The notes: generated from the sequence alone by a model not told the origin. Shown: positions 41,641 through 50,952, counted from the first letter of the stretch. The stretch: 64,000 nucleotides of DNA from Halosimplex halophilum (GCF_004698125.1 NZ_ML214297.1:372001-436000), one strand, 5' to 3'. Made by a program: numbers and translations.

Positions 41641-41943
41641 TCACTCCTGTCTGACGATGACGTCGCCCTCGGTGACGAACTTCGCCACGGCGACCGTCGA
41701 GAGGAAGCCGATGATCGCGAGCACGAGGGCGACGGTGACGTACAGCCCGCGGTCGGTCTTGATGGCGAACAGGACGGCGATGGCGACGACGTTGGTCGCG
41801 ATGGCGTCCAGCGCGACGACCCGGTCGGGCACCGTCGGCCCGCGGACCGCGCGGTAGCCACAGAGGAGGCTCAGGACGGCCGCGAGCACGATGGCCGCGT
41901 CGACGACCGCCACGACCGTCGCGTCAGTCGCCACCGCCGTCAC
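41641..41943 (-). CDS. mnhF: Na+/H+ antiporter subunit F
   Basis: A 100-residue three-helix membrane protein. YRAVRGPTVPDRVVALDAIATNVVAIAVLF matches the MnhF/MrpF core (RxxxGPTxPDRVVALD). It overlaps mnhE by 20 bases, with its GTG/ATG region at 41943, showing tight packing. It is a minor subunit of the Mrp complex. Confidence 0.95.
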   Translation of the reverse strand: MTAVATDATVVAVVDAAIVLAAVLSLLCGYRAVRGPTVPDRVVALDAIATNVVAIAVLFAIKTDRGLYVTVALVLAIIGFLSTVAVAKFVTEGDVIVRQE

Positions 41944-42598
41944 CTCCGTCCGGCGCGTCGGCGTCCCCGTCGCTCCGCCGGGCGTCCGCCGATTCGTCGC
42001 CCTCGTCGTCGGGGACGGCCTGTTCGAGGACCGGGTGGGTCCGGTCCGGCGGGTAGACCGCGAAGTCCGGGGCGGGGTCGCCGGGCGACAGGTCTTCGTC
42101 GAAGACCGCCAGCGCGTAGTCCTCCCAGTCGCGGATCGGGGCGACGATGTCGGCCGGGTCGCTCCCGTCGATGACGTGGACGTAGAGGGCGTTTTGCTCG
42201 GCGTCGTAGTCCAGCGTGAGCGACCCGGGCGTCATCGTGATGCTGTTGGCGATGGTGGTCACGCCCAGGTCCGTCCGGACCCGCAGCGGGATGAGGATAA
42301 CCTCCGGTTCGATCGGCCGAGAGGGCGCGAGCACGCGGTAGGTCACGTCCAGCGACGAGCGGACGGCCTCCCGGACGAACGCCAGGACGAACAGGACCAC
42401 GGAGGGGATCCCCCGGACCGACCGCTCGAGCCCGAACGTGTCCGCGTAGAGCCGCCGGAAGACGTACGCGACCGGCAGGCCGACGGCCAGGCCGACCAGC
42501 AGCGACCCCGCGAGGGGGTCGGGGGCGAGGGGCGGACCGTGGACGAACACCCACAGCACCGCGAACAGCGCCCCCGCGGCCGGCCAGGTCCGGGTCAC
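41924..42598 (-). CDS. mnhE: Na+/H+ antiporter subunit E
   Basis: A 224-residue protein. After two to three hydrophobic segments comes the conserved MnhE part: VVLFVLAFVREAVRSSLDVTYRVLAPSRPIEPEVI then ANSITMTPGSLTLDYD and LYVHVIDG. The C-terminus is a long acidic tail (DDEGDESADARRSDGDADAPDGGDGGGD), longer than in bacterial MnhE. GTG 42598 overlaps the mnhD stop (GTGA). Confidence 0.94.
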   Translation of the reverse strand: MTRTWPAAGALFAVLWVFVHGPPLAPDPLAGSLLVGLAVGLPVAYVFRRLYADTFGLERSVRGIPSVVLFVLAFVREAVRSSLDVTYRVLAPSRPIEPEVILIPLRVRTDLGVTTIANSITMTPGSLTLDYDAEQNALYVHVIDGSDPADIVAPIRDWEDYALAVFDEDLSPGDPAPDFAVYPPDRTHPVLEQAVPDDEGDESADARRSDGDADAPDGGDGGGD

Positions 42599-44217
42599 GC
42601 CGACCCACCTCCCGTCGGGTCGACGAGGTCGACGTACGCCTCGGTGTCGACGGCCGCGGCCGCCGCCGCCTCGGCGAACCGGTAGACGGGGTCGAACCCG
42701 ACGCCCACGGCGACGACCGCCAGCGCCAGCGCGACGAGGACGGCGACCTGTCCCAGGTCGGTGCCGCCCCGCTCGACCGCCGGCGTCCGGACCCCCCAGA
42801 AGCCGCCGACCCAGACCCGCGTCGCGTAGAGGATGGTCAGCACCGCGCCGCCCAGGAGCGCCGCGAGCGCGGCCGCCGACAGGCGTTCGGGGCCGACCGC
42901 CAGCCCCCTGACGGCGGCGTCGACGGTCAGTAGCTTCCCGAAAAAGCCCGTCAGCGGCGGCAGCCCCACCAGCGAGAGGAGACCGACGAAGGTGGCCCCC
43001 GCGAGCACCGGGGCGTGACCGGCGAGACCGCCGAGATCGGACAGTTCGTCGGTTCCAGTCGCGTCCTCGACCGCGGCCGTCGCGAGGAAGAGGAGCCCCT
43101 TGACGAGCGCGTGGTGGAGCGCGAAGACCAGCGCGGCGGCGATGGCGACCCCGCGGAGGCTCTCCGTCGGGTCCCCGGCGACGGGGTCGGCCGCGGCGGC
43201 GACGGCGACCGGGAGGGCGATGAACCCGACCTGGCCGACGCTGGAGTAGGCGAAGGTCCCCTCCAGGCGGCCGTGACCGACGGCGCCGAACCCGCCGACG
43301 GCGATGCTGGCGACCCCCATCGCCGCGAGGACCGGCGCGAGAAACGCCAGCGGGGTCGTCCCGCCGACACCGGGCAGGTCCACCGCGACGGGCGCGGCGG
43401 CGAAGACGGTGAAGTACAGGCGGACGACCGCGTAGATCCCCACCTTCTTCGTGACGCCGGCGAAGACGGCGGTGACCGGCGGCGGCGCGGCGGCGTAGGC
43501 GTCGGGCACCCAGAACTGGAAGGGGACCAGTCCGGCCTTCAGCGCGAACACGGCGAGCAGGAGCGCCGAGAGGCCGACGACCGGCGCCGGGTCGACCCCG
43601 AAGGCGGCGGGGTCGGCCAGCCGCCGGGCCATGTCGGCCATGTTCAGCGTCCCGGTCGTGGCGTAGAGGCCGCCGACGGCGACGAGCATGAGCGCGCTCC
43701 CGAAGACGTTGAGCACGAGGTAGCGAAAGGAGGCCGCGGTGGCGCGGTCGGTGCCGTAGAAGGCCACGAAGACGTAGCTCACCACGAGCATCACCTCGAA
43801 CCAGACGAAGAGGTTGAACAGGTCGCCGGTGAGGAAGGCGCCGGTCACGCCGACGAACAGGAGGTGGAACAGGGGATGGTAGTAGACCCGCTGGTTCTCG
43901 GGGGTCACGTAGCGGACCGAGAACAGGGCCGCGGCGAGAGCGAGCGCCCCGGCGATGGTCAGCATGAACGCCGACAGGCCGTCGAGGACGAGCGTGATGC
44001 CGAACGGCGCCGGCCAGTCGCCGACCTGGTAGGCGGCCGCGCCGGGCGCCGACGGTCCGAGTACGGTCGCCCAGACCGCTCCGCCGACCGTGACGGCGTA
44101 GGCGAGCGCGCCGGCGACGCTCGCCCGTCGCTGGAGACGCGGGTATCGACCGAGCGCGAGCGTCAGGACGGCGGTGACGAGCGCGACCAGCAGCGGCGCG
44201 ACGACGGCGGTGCTCAT
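42595..44217 (-). CDS. mnhD: Na+/H+ antiporter subunit D
   Basis: A 540-residue NuoN/MrpD-type protein with about 14 helices. Proton-channel motifs include LFNLFVWFEVMLVVSYVF (the conserved Glu) and VPFQFWVPDAYAAAPPPVTAVFAGVTKKVGIYAVVR (the conserved Lys). FALHHALVKGLLFL and SLVGLPPLTGFFGKL follow. It is one of the two large antiporter subunits related to complex I. Starts directly after mnhC. Confidence 0.96.
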   Translation of the reverse strand: MSTAVVAPLLVALVTAVLTLALGRYPRLQRRASVAGALAYAVTVGGAVWATVLGPSAPGAAAYQVGDWPAPFGITLVLDGLSAFMLTIAGALALAAALFSVRYVTPENQRVYYHPLFHLLFVGVTGAFLTGDLFNLFVWFEVMLVVSYVFVAFYGTDRATAASFRYLVLNVFGSALMLVAVGGLYATTGTLNMADMARRLADPAAFGVDPAPVVGLSALLLAVFALKAGLVPFQFWVPDAYAAAPPPVTAVFAGVTKKVGIYAVVRLYFTVFAAAPVAVDLPGVGGTTPLAFLAPVLAAMGVASIAVGGFGAVGHGRLEGTFAYSSVGQVGFIALPVAVAAAADPVAGDPTESLRGVAIAAALVFALHHALVKGLLFLATAAVEDATGTDELSDLGGLAGHAPVLAGATFVGLLSLVGLPPLTGFFGKLLTVDAAVRGLAVGPERLSAAALAALLGGAVLTILYATRVWVGGFWGVRTPAVERGGTDLGQVAVLVALALAVVAVGVGFDPVYRFAEAAAAAAVDTEAYVDLVDPTGGGSA

Positions 44218-44559
44218 TCAGACCCACTCCGTGACGTCCATGCTCTCGTTCTCCTCGTAGGCGCGGTACGACAGCACGAGCGCGAGCGCGGTCGTCCCGA
44301 AGCTGATGACGATGGCGGTCAGCACCAGCGCCTGGACGACCGGGTCGGCGACCTCGGGGACCGATTCGCCGTGGCCGGCCAGCACCGGCACGAGGTCGTG
44401 GGTCCCCTCGTCGACGCCGCCCATGGCGAGCAGGTAGACGAACGTGCCCTGCGAGACGACGGCGACCCCCCAGACGACCCGGACGAGGTCCCGGCGCAAC
44501 AGCAGGAACGTGCCGGCGGCGAACAGGCCGCCGACCGCGGCCGCCAGCGGGACGCTCAC
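44218..44559 (-). CDS. mnhC: Na+/H+ antiporter subunit C
   Basis: A 113-residue NuoK-like protein with three helices. LLLRRDLVRVVWGVAVVSQGTFVYLLAMGG and VQALVLTAIVISFGTTALALVLSYRAYEE match MnhC/MrpC, including the conserved ADPVVQALVLTAIVI stretch. Its GTG start at 44559 is overlapped (GTGA) by a 24-codon micro-ORF that begins at the mnhB stop. Confidence 0.95.
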   Translation of the reverse strand: MSVPLAAAVGGLFAAGTFLLLRRDLVRVVWGVAVVSQGTFVYLLAMGGVDEGTHDLVPVLAGHGESVPEVADPVVQALVLTAIVISFGTTALALVLSYRAYEENESMDVTEWV

Positions 44560-44630
44560 CGGTCGTCACCTCCCGTCGATGCCGTCGGCGGCGTCGGGGC
44601 GGCGGCCCCCGGAGTCCCAGCGCGGGTCAT
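44556..44630 (-). CDS. Micro-ORF (24 aa) bridging mnhB and mnhC
   Basis: Reads MTRAGTPGAAAPTPPTAS and on to R24. Its ATG overlaps the mnhB stop (ATGA, 44627-44630) and its TGA overlaps the mnhC GTG (GTGA, 44556-44559). It exactly fills a 67-base gap inside the operon with translated sequence. Low-complexity Ala/Pro/Thr content argues for a spacer role. Confidence 0.45.
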   Translation of the reverse strand: MTRAGTPGAAAPTPPTASTGGDDR

Positions 44631-45091
44631 TCGGCGCTCACCACCGAGACGATGGTCAGCAGGCCGCCGACGACGACGAGGTAGACGCCCAGGTCGAAGA
44701 CGAGCGCGCTGGCCAGTTCCACCTCGTGGTAGACCGGGATCCCCTCCAGGTGGACGTACGTCTGCGAGAGGAACGGCTCGCCGACGAGCATCCCGGCGAC
44801 GCCGCTGCCGACGACGACCGCCAGCCCCAGCAGGAACGTCCGGCGGTAGGCGGCGACCGTCCGGTGCTCGAAGATGCCCGTCCCGGGGTCGACCTCGCGG
44901 CCGAGGACGCCCGACTCCAGGAAGTCCAGCCCGTAGCCGACGTAGACGAGGACGAACGCGGCGGTCGTGAGGACCCCGCCGATGAACCCGCCGCCGGGGA
45001 GGTTGTGGCCCTGCAGGAACAGCGAGATGGCGAGGACGAGCACGACCGGGACGGTCACCCGCGCGGTCGTCCGCATGATCGTCGTCGTCAC
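44627..45091 (-). CDS. mnhB: Na+/H+ antiporter subunit B
   Basis: A 154-residue protein with four helices. LFLQGHNLPGGGFIGGVLTTAAFVLVYVGYG is the MnhB/MrpB signature (G-H-N-x-P-G-G-G-F). HEVELASALVFDLGVYLVVVGGLLTIVS closes the domain. GTG 45091 overlaps the mnhA stop (GTGA). Works with the MBH-D/E-like C-terminus of MnhA. Confidence 0.96.
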   Translation of the reverse strand: MTTTIMRTTARVTVPVVLVLAISLFLQGHNLPGGGFIGGVLTTAAFVLVYVGYGLDFLESGVLGREVDPGTGIFEHRTVAAYRRTFLLGLAVVVGSGVAGMLVGEPFLSQTYVHLEGIPVYHEVELASALVFDLGVYLVVVGGLLTIVSVVSAE

Positions 45092-47478
45092 CGGGCGTCA
45101 CCCCCGTCGGGGACCGGCGCCTCCTCCTCGGTGGCGGCCTCTTCGCCACGGGTCCGCATCGTCACGAGGACGAGGACGGCGATGGCCGCGACCGCGACGA
45201 CCAGCAGTTCCCCGAGCGTGTCGAACCCCCGGAAGTCCACCAGGATGACGTTGACGACGTTCGTCCCGCCCCCGCCGGGGACCGCCTGCTCGGCGTAGAA
45301 CTGGGCGACCGGCGTCGGGGCGGCGCCGTCGCCGGGCGCGGTGAGCAGGACGGCCGCGGCGGCGGTCCCGCCGACCAGCAGCGACAGCGCCGCGTCACGC
45401 GCCAGTTCCAGCGGCCGCACGTCCGAGTAGAAGGTGGGGAGCCGCTGGAGGACCAGCAGGAAGATCACAAGCACGAGCGTCTCGACGACCAGCTGGGTGA
45501 GCGCCAGGTCCGGCGCGCTCGCGAGGATGAAGAAGATGGCGAGCATGAACCCGAGGATCGACAGCGTCAGCACGCCCGCGACGTGCGAGGAGGCGGTCGT
45601 CACGGCCACGGCGGCGAGGACGGCGATCAGCAACACGACGGCGACCGCGAGCGGTACGTCCCCCAGTTCGGCCGGGACGGGGCCGCTCGTGGCGAACCCC
45701 GCCAGCGCAAGCGCGCTCGCGGTCGCGGCCACCCACGTCACGTACGTCCGCAGGACCCCGCTGTGGACGAACGGCCCGAACCGCGCGCTCGTCCGCTCGG
45801 CGGCCCCGAGGAGCCGGTCGTACCACCCCTGGGGGCGAATCGGCACCGGCGCCGCGACGGCGCGGTCGATCCCCGCCGCGAGCCGGCCGGCGAACGGATA
45901 CGCGGCGAGGCCGCCGACCACCGCGACGACAGACATCAGGACCGGCGGCGTGAGGTGCGTCGGGAGGCCGACTTCGAGGGTGGCCTCCCCGGTCGCGGTC
46001 GCCGCGACGGCCGCCTGGACGACGGCGTCGACGGCCGCCTGGGGCGCGGCGCTGACGGCCGCGACCGCGACGCCGAGGACGACGGGCGGCGCGACCAGCG
46101 CGACCGGCGGCCGGTGGATCTCCCTGACCGGCGCCCGCCGCTCGCCGAGGAAGACCGCGAGGAACCGCAGCGAGTAGACGACGGTGAACACGCTCGCGAC
46201 CGTGGCGACGGCCGGGTAGAGCCAGGCGAGCCCGCCCGCCTCGTGGGCGAGTTCGTAGGCCGCCTCGAACAGCAGTTCCTTGGAGTAGAAGCCGTTGAAC
46301 GGCGGGATCCCGGCCATGCTCAGTGCGGCGACGCCGGTGACCGCGGCGGTGACGGGCAGCTCCCGCCAGAGGCCGCCGAGGTTGTCGAGATTTCGAGTGC
46401 CCGCCTCGTGGGCGACGACCCCCGCGACGAGGAACAGCGGTGCCTTGAACAGGGCGTGGTTCAGCAGGTGGAAGGCGCCGGCCTCGCCGCCGTAGACGGC
46501 CTCGAAGCCGAAGCCCGCGACCATCAGCCCGAGGTGGCTCGCCGTCGAGTAGGCCAGCAGTTCCTTCGCGTCCGAGGCGGCGACGGCCAGCACCGCGCCG
46601 ACGAGCATCGTCAGCAGGCCCAGCGAGGCGACCAGCAGCGTCCACTCGGGGCTCATCAGCAGGGGACGGACGCGACCGAGGAAGTAGACGCCCACCTTGA
46701 CCATCGTCGCCGAGTGGAGGAACGCGGAGACGGGCGTCGGCGCGACCATCGCCTCGGGCAGCCAGAAGTGCAGCGGCACCTGCGCGGACTTTGCGGCCGC
46801 GGCCGCGACCAGCAGGACGACGGCCGGGACGAACAGTCCCGACTCCCGGAGCGCCGCCCGCATCGCCGCGTCGTTGGCGACCATCGCGGTCAGGTCGAAG
46901 GTCACGCCCCCCAGCGCACCGCGGGCCGCCGCCGCGAGGACGAGCAGGCCGGCGAGCAGGCAGAGGCCGCCGCCGACGGTGACGACCATGGCCATCCGCG
47001 CCGAGTAGCGGGCGTCGCCGTCCTCGGTGTGGTGACCGATCAGGACGAACGAGCAGAGGCTCGTCAGTTCCCAGAACAGGAAGACGAAGACGAGGTCGGC
47101 GGCGAGTGCGACGCCGAGGATCGACCCGAGAAACGCCAGCAGCGCCGCGTAGTAGCGCCCCAGGTTCTCATCGCCGCGCATGTACCGCGCGGAGTAGGCG
47201 AACACGAGGACGCCGATCCCGCTGGCGACGAGGGCGAACAGGAGCGACCAGCCGTCGACGGCGAACCGGGCGCTCACGTCCAGCGAGGGGACCCACTGGA
47301 CGCTGACCGTGCCGTAGCTGCCGCGCTGGGCGGCCAGGAGCGCGAAACTGGCCGCGGCGACGACGGCGCCGGCGTAGCCCGCTCGCTCGCCGAGCGCGCG
47401 GACGGCGAGCGGCGAGAGCGCCGCCGCGACGAACGGGAGCGCAACGGCGGTCGCGACGGCGGCGAGGTCCGGCGTCAT
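45088..47478 (-). CDS. mnhA: Na+/H+ antiporter subunit A
   Basis: A 796-residue protein with about 20 helices. The NuoL/MrpA core shows LVFVFLFWELTSLCSFVLIG (channel Glu), AKSAQVPLHFWLPEAMVAPTPVSAFLHSATMVKVGVYFLGR (channel Lys), HLLNHALFKAPLFLVAGVVAHE and PFNGFYSKELL. From about residue 620 it has the DUF4040/MBH-D and MBH-E parts (AVTTASSHVAGVLTLSILGFMLAIFFILASAPDLALTQLVVETLVLVIF and NVVNVILVDFRGFDTLGEL). It is first of a seven-gene set whose order A-B-C-D-E-F-G is the standard one. The complex exports Na+ driven by the proton gradient. Confidence 0.97.
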   Translation of the reverse strand: MTPDLAAVATAVALPFVAAALSPLAVRALGERAGYAGAVVAAASFALLAAQRGSYGTVSVQWVPSLDVSARFAVDGWSLLFALVASGIGVLVFAYSARYMRGDENLGRYYAALLAFLGSILGVALAADLVFVFLFWELTSLCSFVLIGHHTEDGDARYSARMAMVVTVGGGLCLLAGLLVLAAAARGALGGVTFDLTAMVANDAAMRAALRESGLFVPAVVLLVAAAAAKSAQVPLHFWLPEAMVAPTPVSAFLHSATMVKVGVYFLGRVRPLLMSPEWTLLVASLGLLTMLVGAVLAVAASDAKELLAYSTASHLGLMVAGFGFEAVYGGEAGAFHLLNHALFKAPLFLVAGVVAHEAGTRNLDNLGGLWRELPVTAAVTGVAALSMAGIPPFNGFYSKELLFEAAYELAHEAGGLAWLYPAVATVASVFTVVYSLRFLAVFLGERRAPVREIHRPPVALVAPPVVLGVAVAAVSAAPQAAVDAVVQAAVAATATGEATLEVGLPTHLTPPVLMSVVAVVGGLAAYPFAGRLAAGIDRAVAAPVPIRPQGWYDRLLGAAERTSARFGPFVHSGVLRTYVTWVAATASALALAGFATSGPVPAELGDVPLAVAVVLLIAVLAAVAVTTASSHVAGVLTLSILGFMLAIFFILASAPDLALTQLVVETLVLVIFLLVLQRLPTFYSDVRPLELARDAALSLLVGGTAAAAVLLTAPGDGAAPTPVAQFYAEQAVPGGGGTNVVNVILVDFRGFDTLGELLVVAVAAIAVLVLVTMRTRGEEAATEEEAPVPDGGDAR

Positions 47479-47534
47479 CGGCGTGCACCCGCGTCGCGCG
47501 GCGGTCCGTCGCCGGTGCGCGTCGTGGTCGGCAT
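47475..47534 (-). CDS. Micro-ORF (19 aa) coupled to mnhA
   Basis: MPTTTRTGDGPPRDAGARR, ending in an ATGA overlap with the mnhA ATG at 47478. A weak TATA-like ctttcagtt (minus strand) lies about 28 bases before its ATG. It may be the translational entry of the mnh operon. Confidence 0.35.
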   Translation of the reverse strand: MPTTTRTGDGPPRDAGARR

Positions 47535-47639
47535 CTGTCTTCTGTTGGAGTGCCGAACTGAAAGGTCCTGTTGCGCTGCGCCCGGAGAGCCGGACCGAGA
47601 GGGGCAGATTGTTACATCGGGGCGGCGAACTGGCGGGCG

Positions 47640-48647
47640 ATGGTCGGACCGCTCGCCGCAGTCGGACTGGCGCTGGTCGCGACGGTCGTCATCTGGAAGG
47701 GCAGCGTGTGGTTCGAGGGGGCCGCCGAACGGCTCAGCAGGTACTACGGGCTGCCGGTGGCCGTCCACGGCGCGGTCGTCGTCGCCGTCGGGTCGAGCTT
47801 CCCCGAGATCAGTTCCATCGTCATCAGCACGGTCGTCCACGACGAGTTCTCCCTGGGCGTCGGCGCCATCGTCGGCAGCGCCATCTTCAACCTCCTGGTG
47901 ATCCCCGCGGTCTCCTCGCTGGCCAGCGAGGAGCTGACCTCGACGCGGGACATCGTCCACAAGGACGCCCAGTTCTACGTCATCAGCATCCTCGTCCTGT
48001 TCATCGTCTTCGCGCTCGGCGCGACCTACGTCCCCGGCGGGACCAACCGCGAGGCGCTGCTGACGCCGGCGCTGGTCGTCGTCCCGCTGGCCACCTACGG
48101 CGTCTACGTCTTCCTCCACCAGCAGGACGCCGCCGACCACGTCGCCGACCCCGCCGACAGCGTCAGCGCCCCGCGGGAGTGGGGGGTCCTGGCCGTCTCG
48201 CTCGTGGTGATCGCCGTCGGCGTCGAGGGCATCGTCCAGGCGGCGCTCGCGCTCCAGGCGGCCTTCGAGACGCCGACGTTCTTCTGGGGGCTGACGGTCA
48301 TCGCCGCGGGGACGAGCCTGCCGGACACCTTCGTCAGCGTCAACGCCGCCCGCGACAACGACGACGTGACCAGCCTCGCGAACGTCCTCGGGAGCAACAC
48401 GTTCAACCTCCTGGTCGCCATCCCCGTCGGCGTCCTGCTCGCCGGGGAGGCGACCATCGACTTCCTGGCGGCCATCCCGACGATGGGCTTCCTCGCGCTC
48501 GCGACGCTCGTGTTCATCGTTTTCACCCGCACCGGCCTGGAGATCACGAACCGCGAGGCCTACGCGTTCCTCGCGCTGTACGTCCTCTTCCTCGCCTGGA
48601 TGGGCCTCGAATCCGTCGGCGTCATCGAGACCGTCCGCGGGATCTGA
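47640..48647 (+). CDS. Ca2+/cation antiporter (CaCA family)
   Basis: A 335-residue membrane protein with two inverted repeats of five helices. The alpha-repeat motifs are HGAVVVAVGSSFPEISSIVIS... then GAIVGSAIFNLLVI, and in the second half GLTVIAAGTSLPDTFVSVNAARDNDDVTSLANVLGSNTFNLLVA. The conserved Glu/Asp and G-S-N/A-x-F-N are present. It would exchange Ca2+ (or K+) for Na+ or H+. It is divergent from the mnh operon, so two ion transporters share an upstream region. Confidence 0.92.
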   Translation: MVGPLAAVGLALVATVVIWKGSVWFEGAAERLSRYYGLPVAVHGAVVVAVGSSFPEISSIVISTVVHDEFSLGVGAIVGSAIFNLLVIPAVSSLASEELTSTRDIVHKDAQFYVISILVLFIVFALGATYVPGGTNREALLTPALVVVPLATYGVYVFLHQQDAADHVADPADSVSAPREWGVLAVSLVVIAVGVEGIVQAALALQAAFETPTFFWGLTVIAAGTSLPDTFVSVNAARDNDDVTSLANVLGSNTFNLLVAIPVGVLLAGEATIDFLAAIPTMGFLALATLVFIVFTRTGLEITNREAYAFLALYVLFLAWMGLESVGVIETVRGI

Positions 48648-48722
48648 GCCGGCGGCCACCCGACCCCGGCTGCGACGCCGTCGACCGCGGCGGTTTTTAC
48701 CCGTCCCTTCGGAGGACCGGGT

Positions 48723-49304
48723 ATGTCCGACGGACCACACGTCGTCGCGCTCTGCGGGAGCCTCCGCGAGGAGAGCTACACGCGCAGGGCGCTGCGTATC
48801 GTCCTCGACGAGGCCGAGGACCGGGGCGCCAGCGTCGACCTGGTCGACCTCCGCGAACTGGACCTGCAGGTGTTCGACGCCGACGCCGACGACGCCGGCG
48901 ACGCGCCGGAACTGCGCGAGCGCGTGGGCCGGGCCGACTCGGTCGTCTTCGGGACACCCGTCTACCACGGGTCGTACTCCTCGGCGCTCAAGACGGCGCT
49001 GGACTACTGCGGGTTCGACGAGTTCGAGAACACGACCGTCGGCCTGCTCTGCGTCGCCGGCGGCTCGTTCCCGATCACCTCGCTGGACCACCTGCGGTCG
49101 GTCGCCCGCTCGCTCAACGCCTGGGTGGTGCCCCACCAGGTCGCGCTCCCGAAGGTCCGGACGAAGTTCGACGGCCCCGACCTGCGCGAGGAGGACGACG
49201 CCGAACGGGTGCGGACGCTGGGCCGGCGGGTCGTCGAGTACGCCAACATCGAACCGGACCCGCCCTGCCCGGAGAGCAGGGAGAACGTCGGTGCGACCCG
49301 CTGA
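48723..49304 (+). CDS. NADPH-dependent FMN reductase family protein
   Basis: A 193-residue flavodoxin-like protein. VVALCGSLREESYTRRAL is the FMN phosphate loop (GSLRxxSxxR/N), FGTPVYHGSYSSALKTALDY is the second flavin loop (PxYxxSxxxxLKxxxD), and LLCVAGGSFPI the third. It reduces flavins, quinones or metals using NAD(P)H; the substrate cannot be told. A TATA-like gtttttacc lies at 48694-48702. Confidence 0.9.
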   Translation: MSDGPHVVALCGSLREESYTRRALRIVLDEAEDRGASVDLVDLRELDLQVFDADADDAGDAPELRERVGRADSVVFGTPVYHGSYSSALKTALDYCGFDEFENTTVGLLCVAGGSFPITSLDHLRSVARSLNAWVVPHQVALPKVRTKFDGPDLREEDDAERVRTLGRRVVEYANIEPDPPCPESRENVGATR

Positions 49305-49386
49305 GGGGCGCCGGCCCGACCCCGGGGAAGCAGGTCCGGAAACCAGGCCGGTACATGTAAACGATCGGAGGACAGACGGTCCGACA

Positions 49387-50952
49387 ATGAGCGACGGCGC
49401 GACGGTCCTGTGGGTCGGCGACGGGTCGGTGACCGGGGGGGACGGCGAGGCGGCCGAGGCGGATATCGAGGCGGCCGAGGCGGACGCGAAAGCGGCCGAC
49501 CCGGATACCGGGGCCGTCGAAGCGGTCGACCGCCTGGAGCGGGCCGGCCACGCGGTCGTCCGGTCGACGCCAGGGTCGGTCGCCGACGCGCTCGCCGGCG
49601 AGCGGCCCGACTGCGCGGTCTGCGACACCGGCCCGTTCTCGGCGGCCGAGGCGGTCGAGACCGTCGAGACGGTCGCGGGGAGCGGTCCGCCGGTCGTCGT
49701 GTTCGCCCGCGGGGGGGGCGAGTCGCTCGCGGCCCGGACCGTCGCCGCCGGCGCCGACGAGTACGTGCCCGCGTCGGCGGACGATTCACTGGTCGCCGCC
49801 GTCGACCGCGCGCTCGACCGCGGGCGAGGTGCAGGGGACGACCACGAGTCGGTCGACGAGGAAACGGTCGAGGGAGGGGCGGCCCGGCGGCTCGACGCGC
49901 TGTTCGCCGCCACGCCGGACCCGGTCGTCGAGTACGCCTTCGAGGACGGCGAACCCGTCGTCGAGTCGGTCAACCGCGCGTTCGTCGAGACGTTCGGTTA
50001 CGACCGCGGGGTCGCCGTCGGCGAGCCGCTGAACGACCTGGTCGTCCCCGACGACAGGGAGGCGGAGGCGGCGTCGCTCGACGAGCGGGTGCGCGCGGGC
50101 GAGCGCCTCCAGGTCGAGACCGAGCGCGAGACGACCGACGGGACCCGGACCTTCCTGCTCCGCAACGTCCCCGTCGAGTCCGGCGACCGGCCCGCGGGCT
50201 ACGCCGTCTACGTCGACGTCACCGACCGGAAGGACCGCGAGCGGCGCCTCCGGGAGCAGAACGACCGGCTCAACGAGTTCGCGAGCGTCATCGGCCACGA
50301 CCTGCGCAACCCCATGGGCGCGGTCAGACACCGGATCGAGATGGCCCGCCGGACGGGCGACGACCGCCACCTCGAGGACGCCCTGTCGGCGCTCGACCGG
50401 ATGGACGAGCTGCTCCGGGACCTGCTCCGGATGGCCCGGCAGGGCGAACAGCTCGGCCGGACCGAGCCGGTCTCGCTCGCCGAGGTCGCCCGCGGCGCCT
50501 GGGACAACGTCCCCACCGGCGAGAGCTCGCTGGTCGTGGCCGACGACCCGACCGTCGTCGCCGACCGCGGCCGGCTGACCCAGCTGCTGGAGAACCTGTT
50601 CGTCAACTCCGTCGAACACGGCTCGACGAGCCCCGCTTCGCAGGCGCAGGAGGACGCCGACGCAGCAGGTCCCATCGAGCACGGAGCCGACGACTCGACC
50701 GGAACCGTCGAGGTCAGGGTCGGCGTCGGCGAGGACGGCTGCCTCTTCGTTGAGGACGACGGCCGGGGGATCCCCGATGCGGACCGCGGGGACGTGTTCG
50801 AGTCCGGGTTCACCACGTCGAGCGAGGGGACGGGCTACGGCCTGGCCATCGTCCGGCAGGTCGCGCGCGCTCACGGCTGGGAGGCCGCGGCGACCGAGAG
50901 CGCCGACGGCGGCGCCCGCTTCGAGTTCCGCGGCGTCGAGTTCGGCGAGTAA
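49387..50952 (+). CDS. PAS-domain sensor histidine kinase with receiver-like N-terminus
   Basis: A 521-residue kinase. Residues 1-150 resemble a receiver domain (ATVLWVGDG; PDCAVCDTGPFSAAEA; PPVVVFARGG; AAGADEYVPA), but repeats of an EAAEAD type (about residues 20-40) are inserted after the first strand and the usual lysine is not evident. A PAS domain follows (RRLDALFAATPDPVVEYAFED...VNRAFVETFGYD), then the dimerisation/H-box ASVIGHDLRNPMGAV and an ATPase domain with N-box LLENLFVNSVEHGS, G1 VEDDGRGIPD and G2 SEGTGYGLAIV. All catalytic boxes look intact. There is no adjacent response regulator, as is common in haloarchaea. Confidence 0.92.
   Translation: MSDGATVLWVGDGSVTGGDGEAAEADIEAAEADAKAADPDTGAVEAVDRLERAGHAVVRSTPGSVADALAGERPDCAVCDTGPFSAAEAVETVETVAGSGPPVVVFARGGGESLAARTVAAGADEYVPASADDSLVAAVDRALDRGRGAGDDHESVDEETVEGGAARRLDALFAATPDPVVEYAFEDGEPVVESVNRAFVETFGYDRGVAVGEPLNDLVVPDDREAEAASLDERVRAGERLQVETERETTDGTRTFLLRNVPVESGDRPAGYAVYVDVTDRKDRERRLREQNDRLNEFASVIGHDLRNPMGAVRHRIEMARRTGDDRHLEDALSALDRMDELLRDLLRMARQGEQLGRTEPVSLAEVARGAWDNVPTGESSLVVADDPTVVADRGRLTQLLENLFVNSVEHGSTSPASQAQEDADAAGPIEHGADDSTGTVEVRVGVGEDGCLFVEDDGRGIPDADRGDVFESGFTTSSEGTGYGLAIVRQVARAHGWEAAATESADGGARFEFRGVEFGE

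Noticed and set aside
45583..47901. A 772-codon open frame on the plus strand opposite mnhA
   Set aside because: Composition is Arg/Gly/Asp low complexity with no domain. It runs through the antisense of mnhA and past its start.
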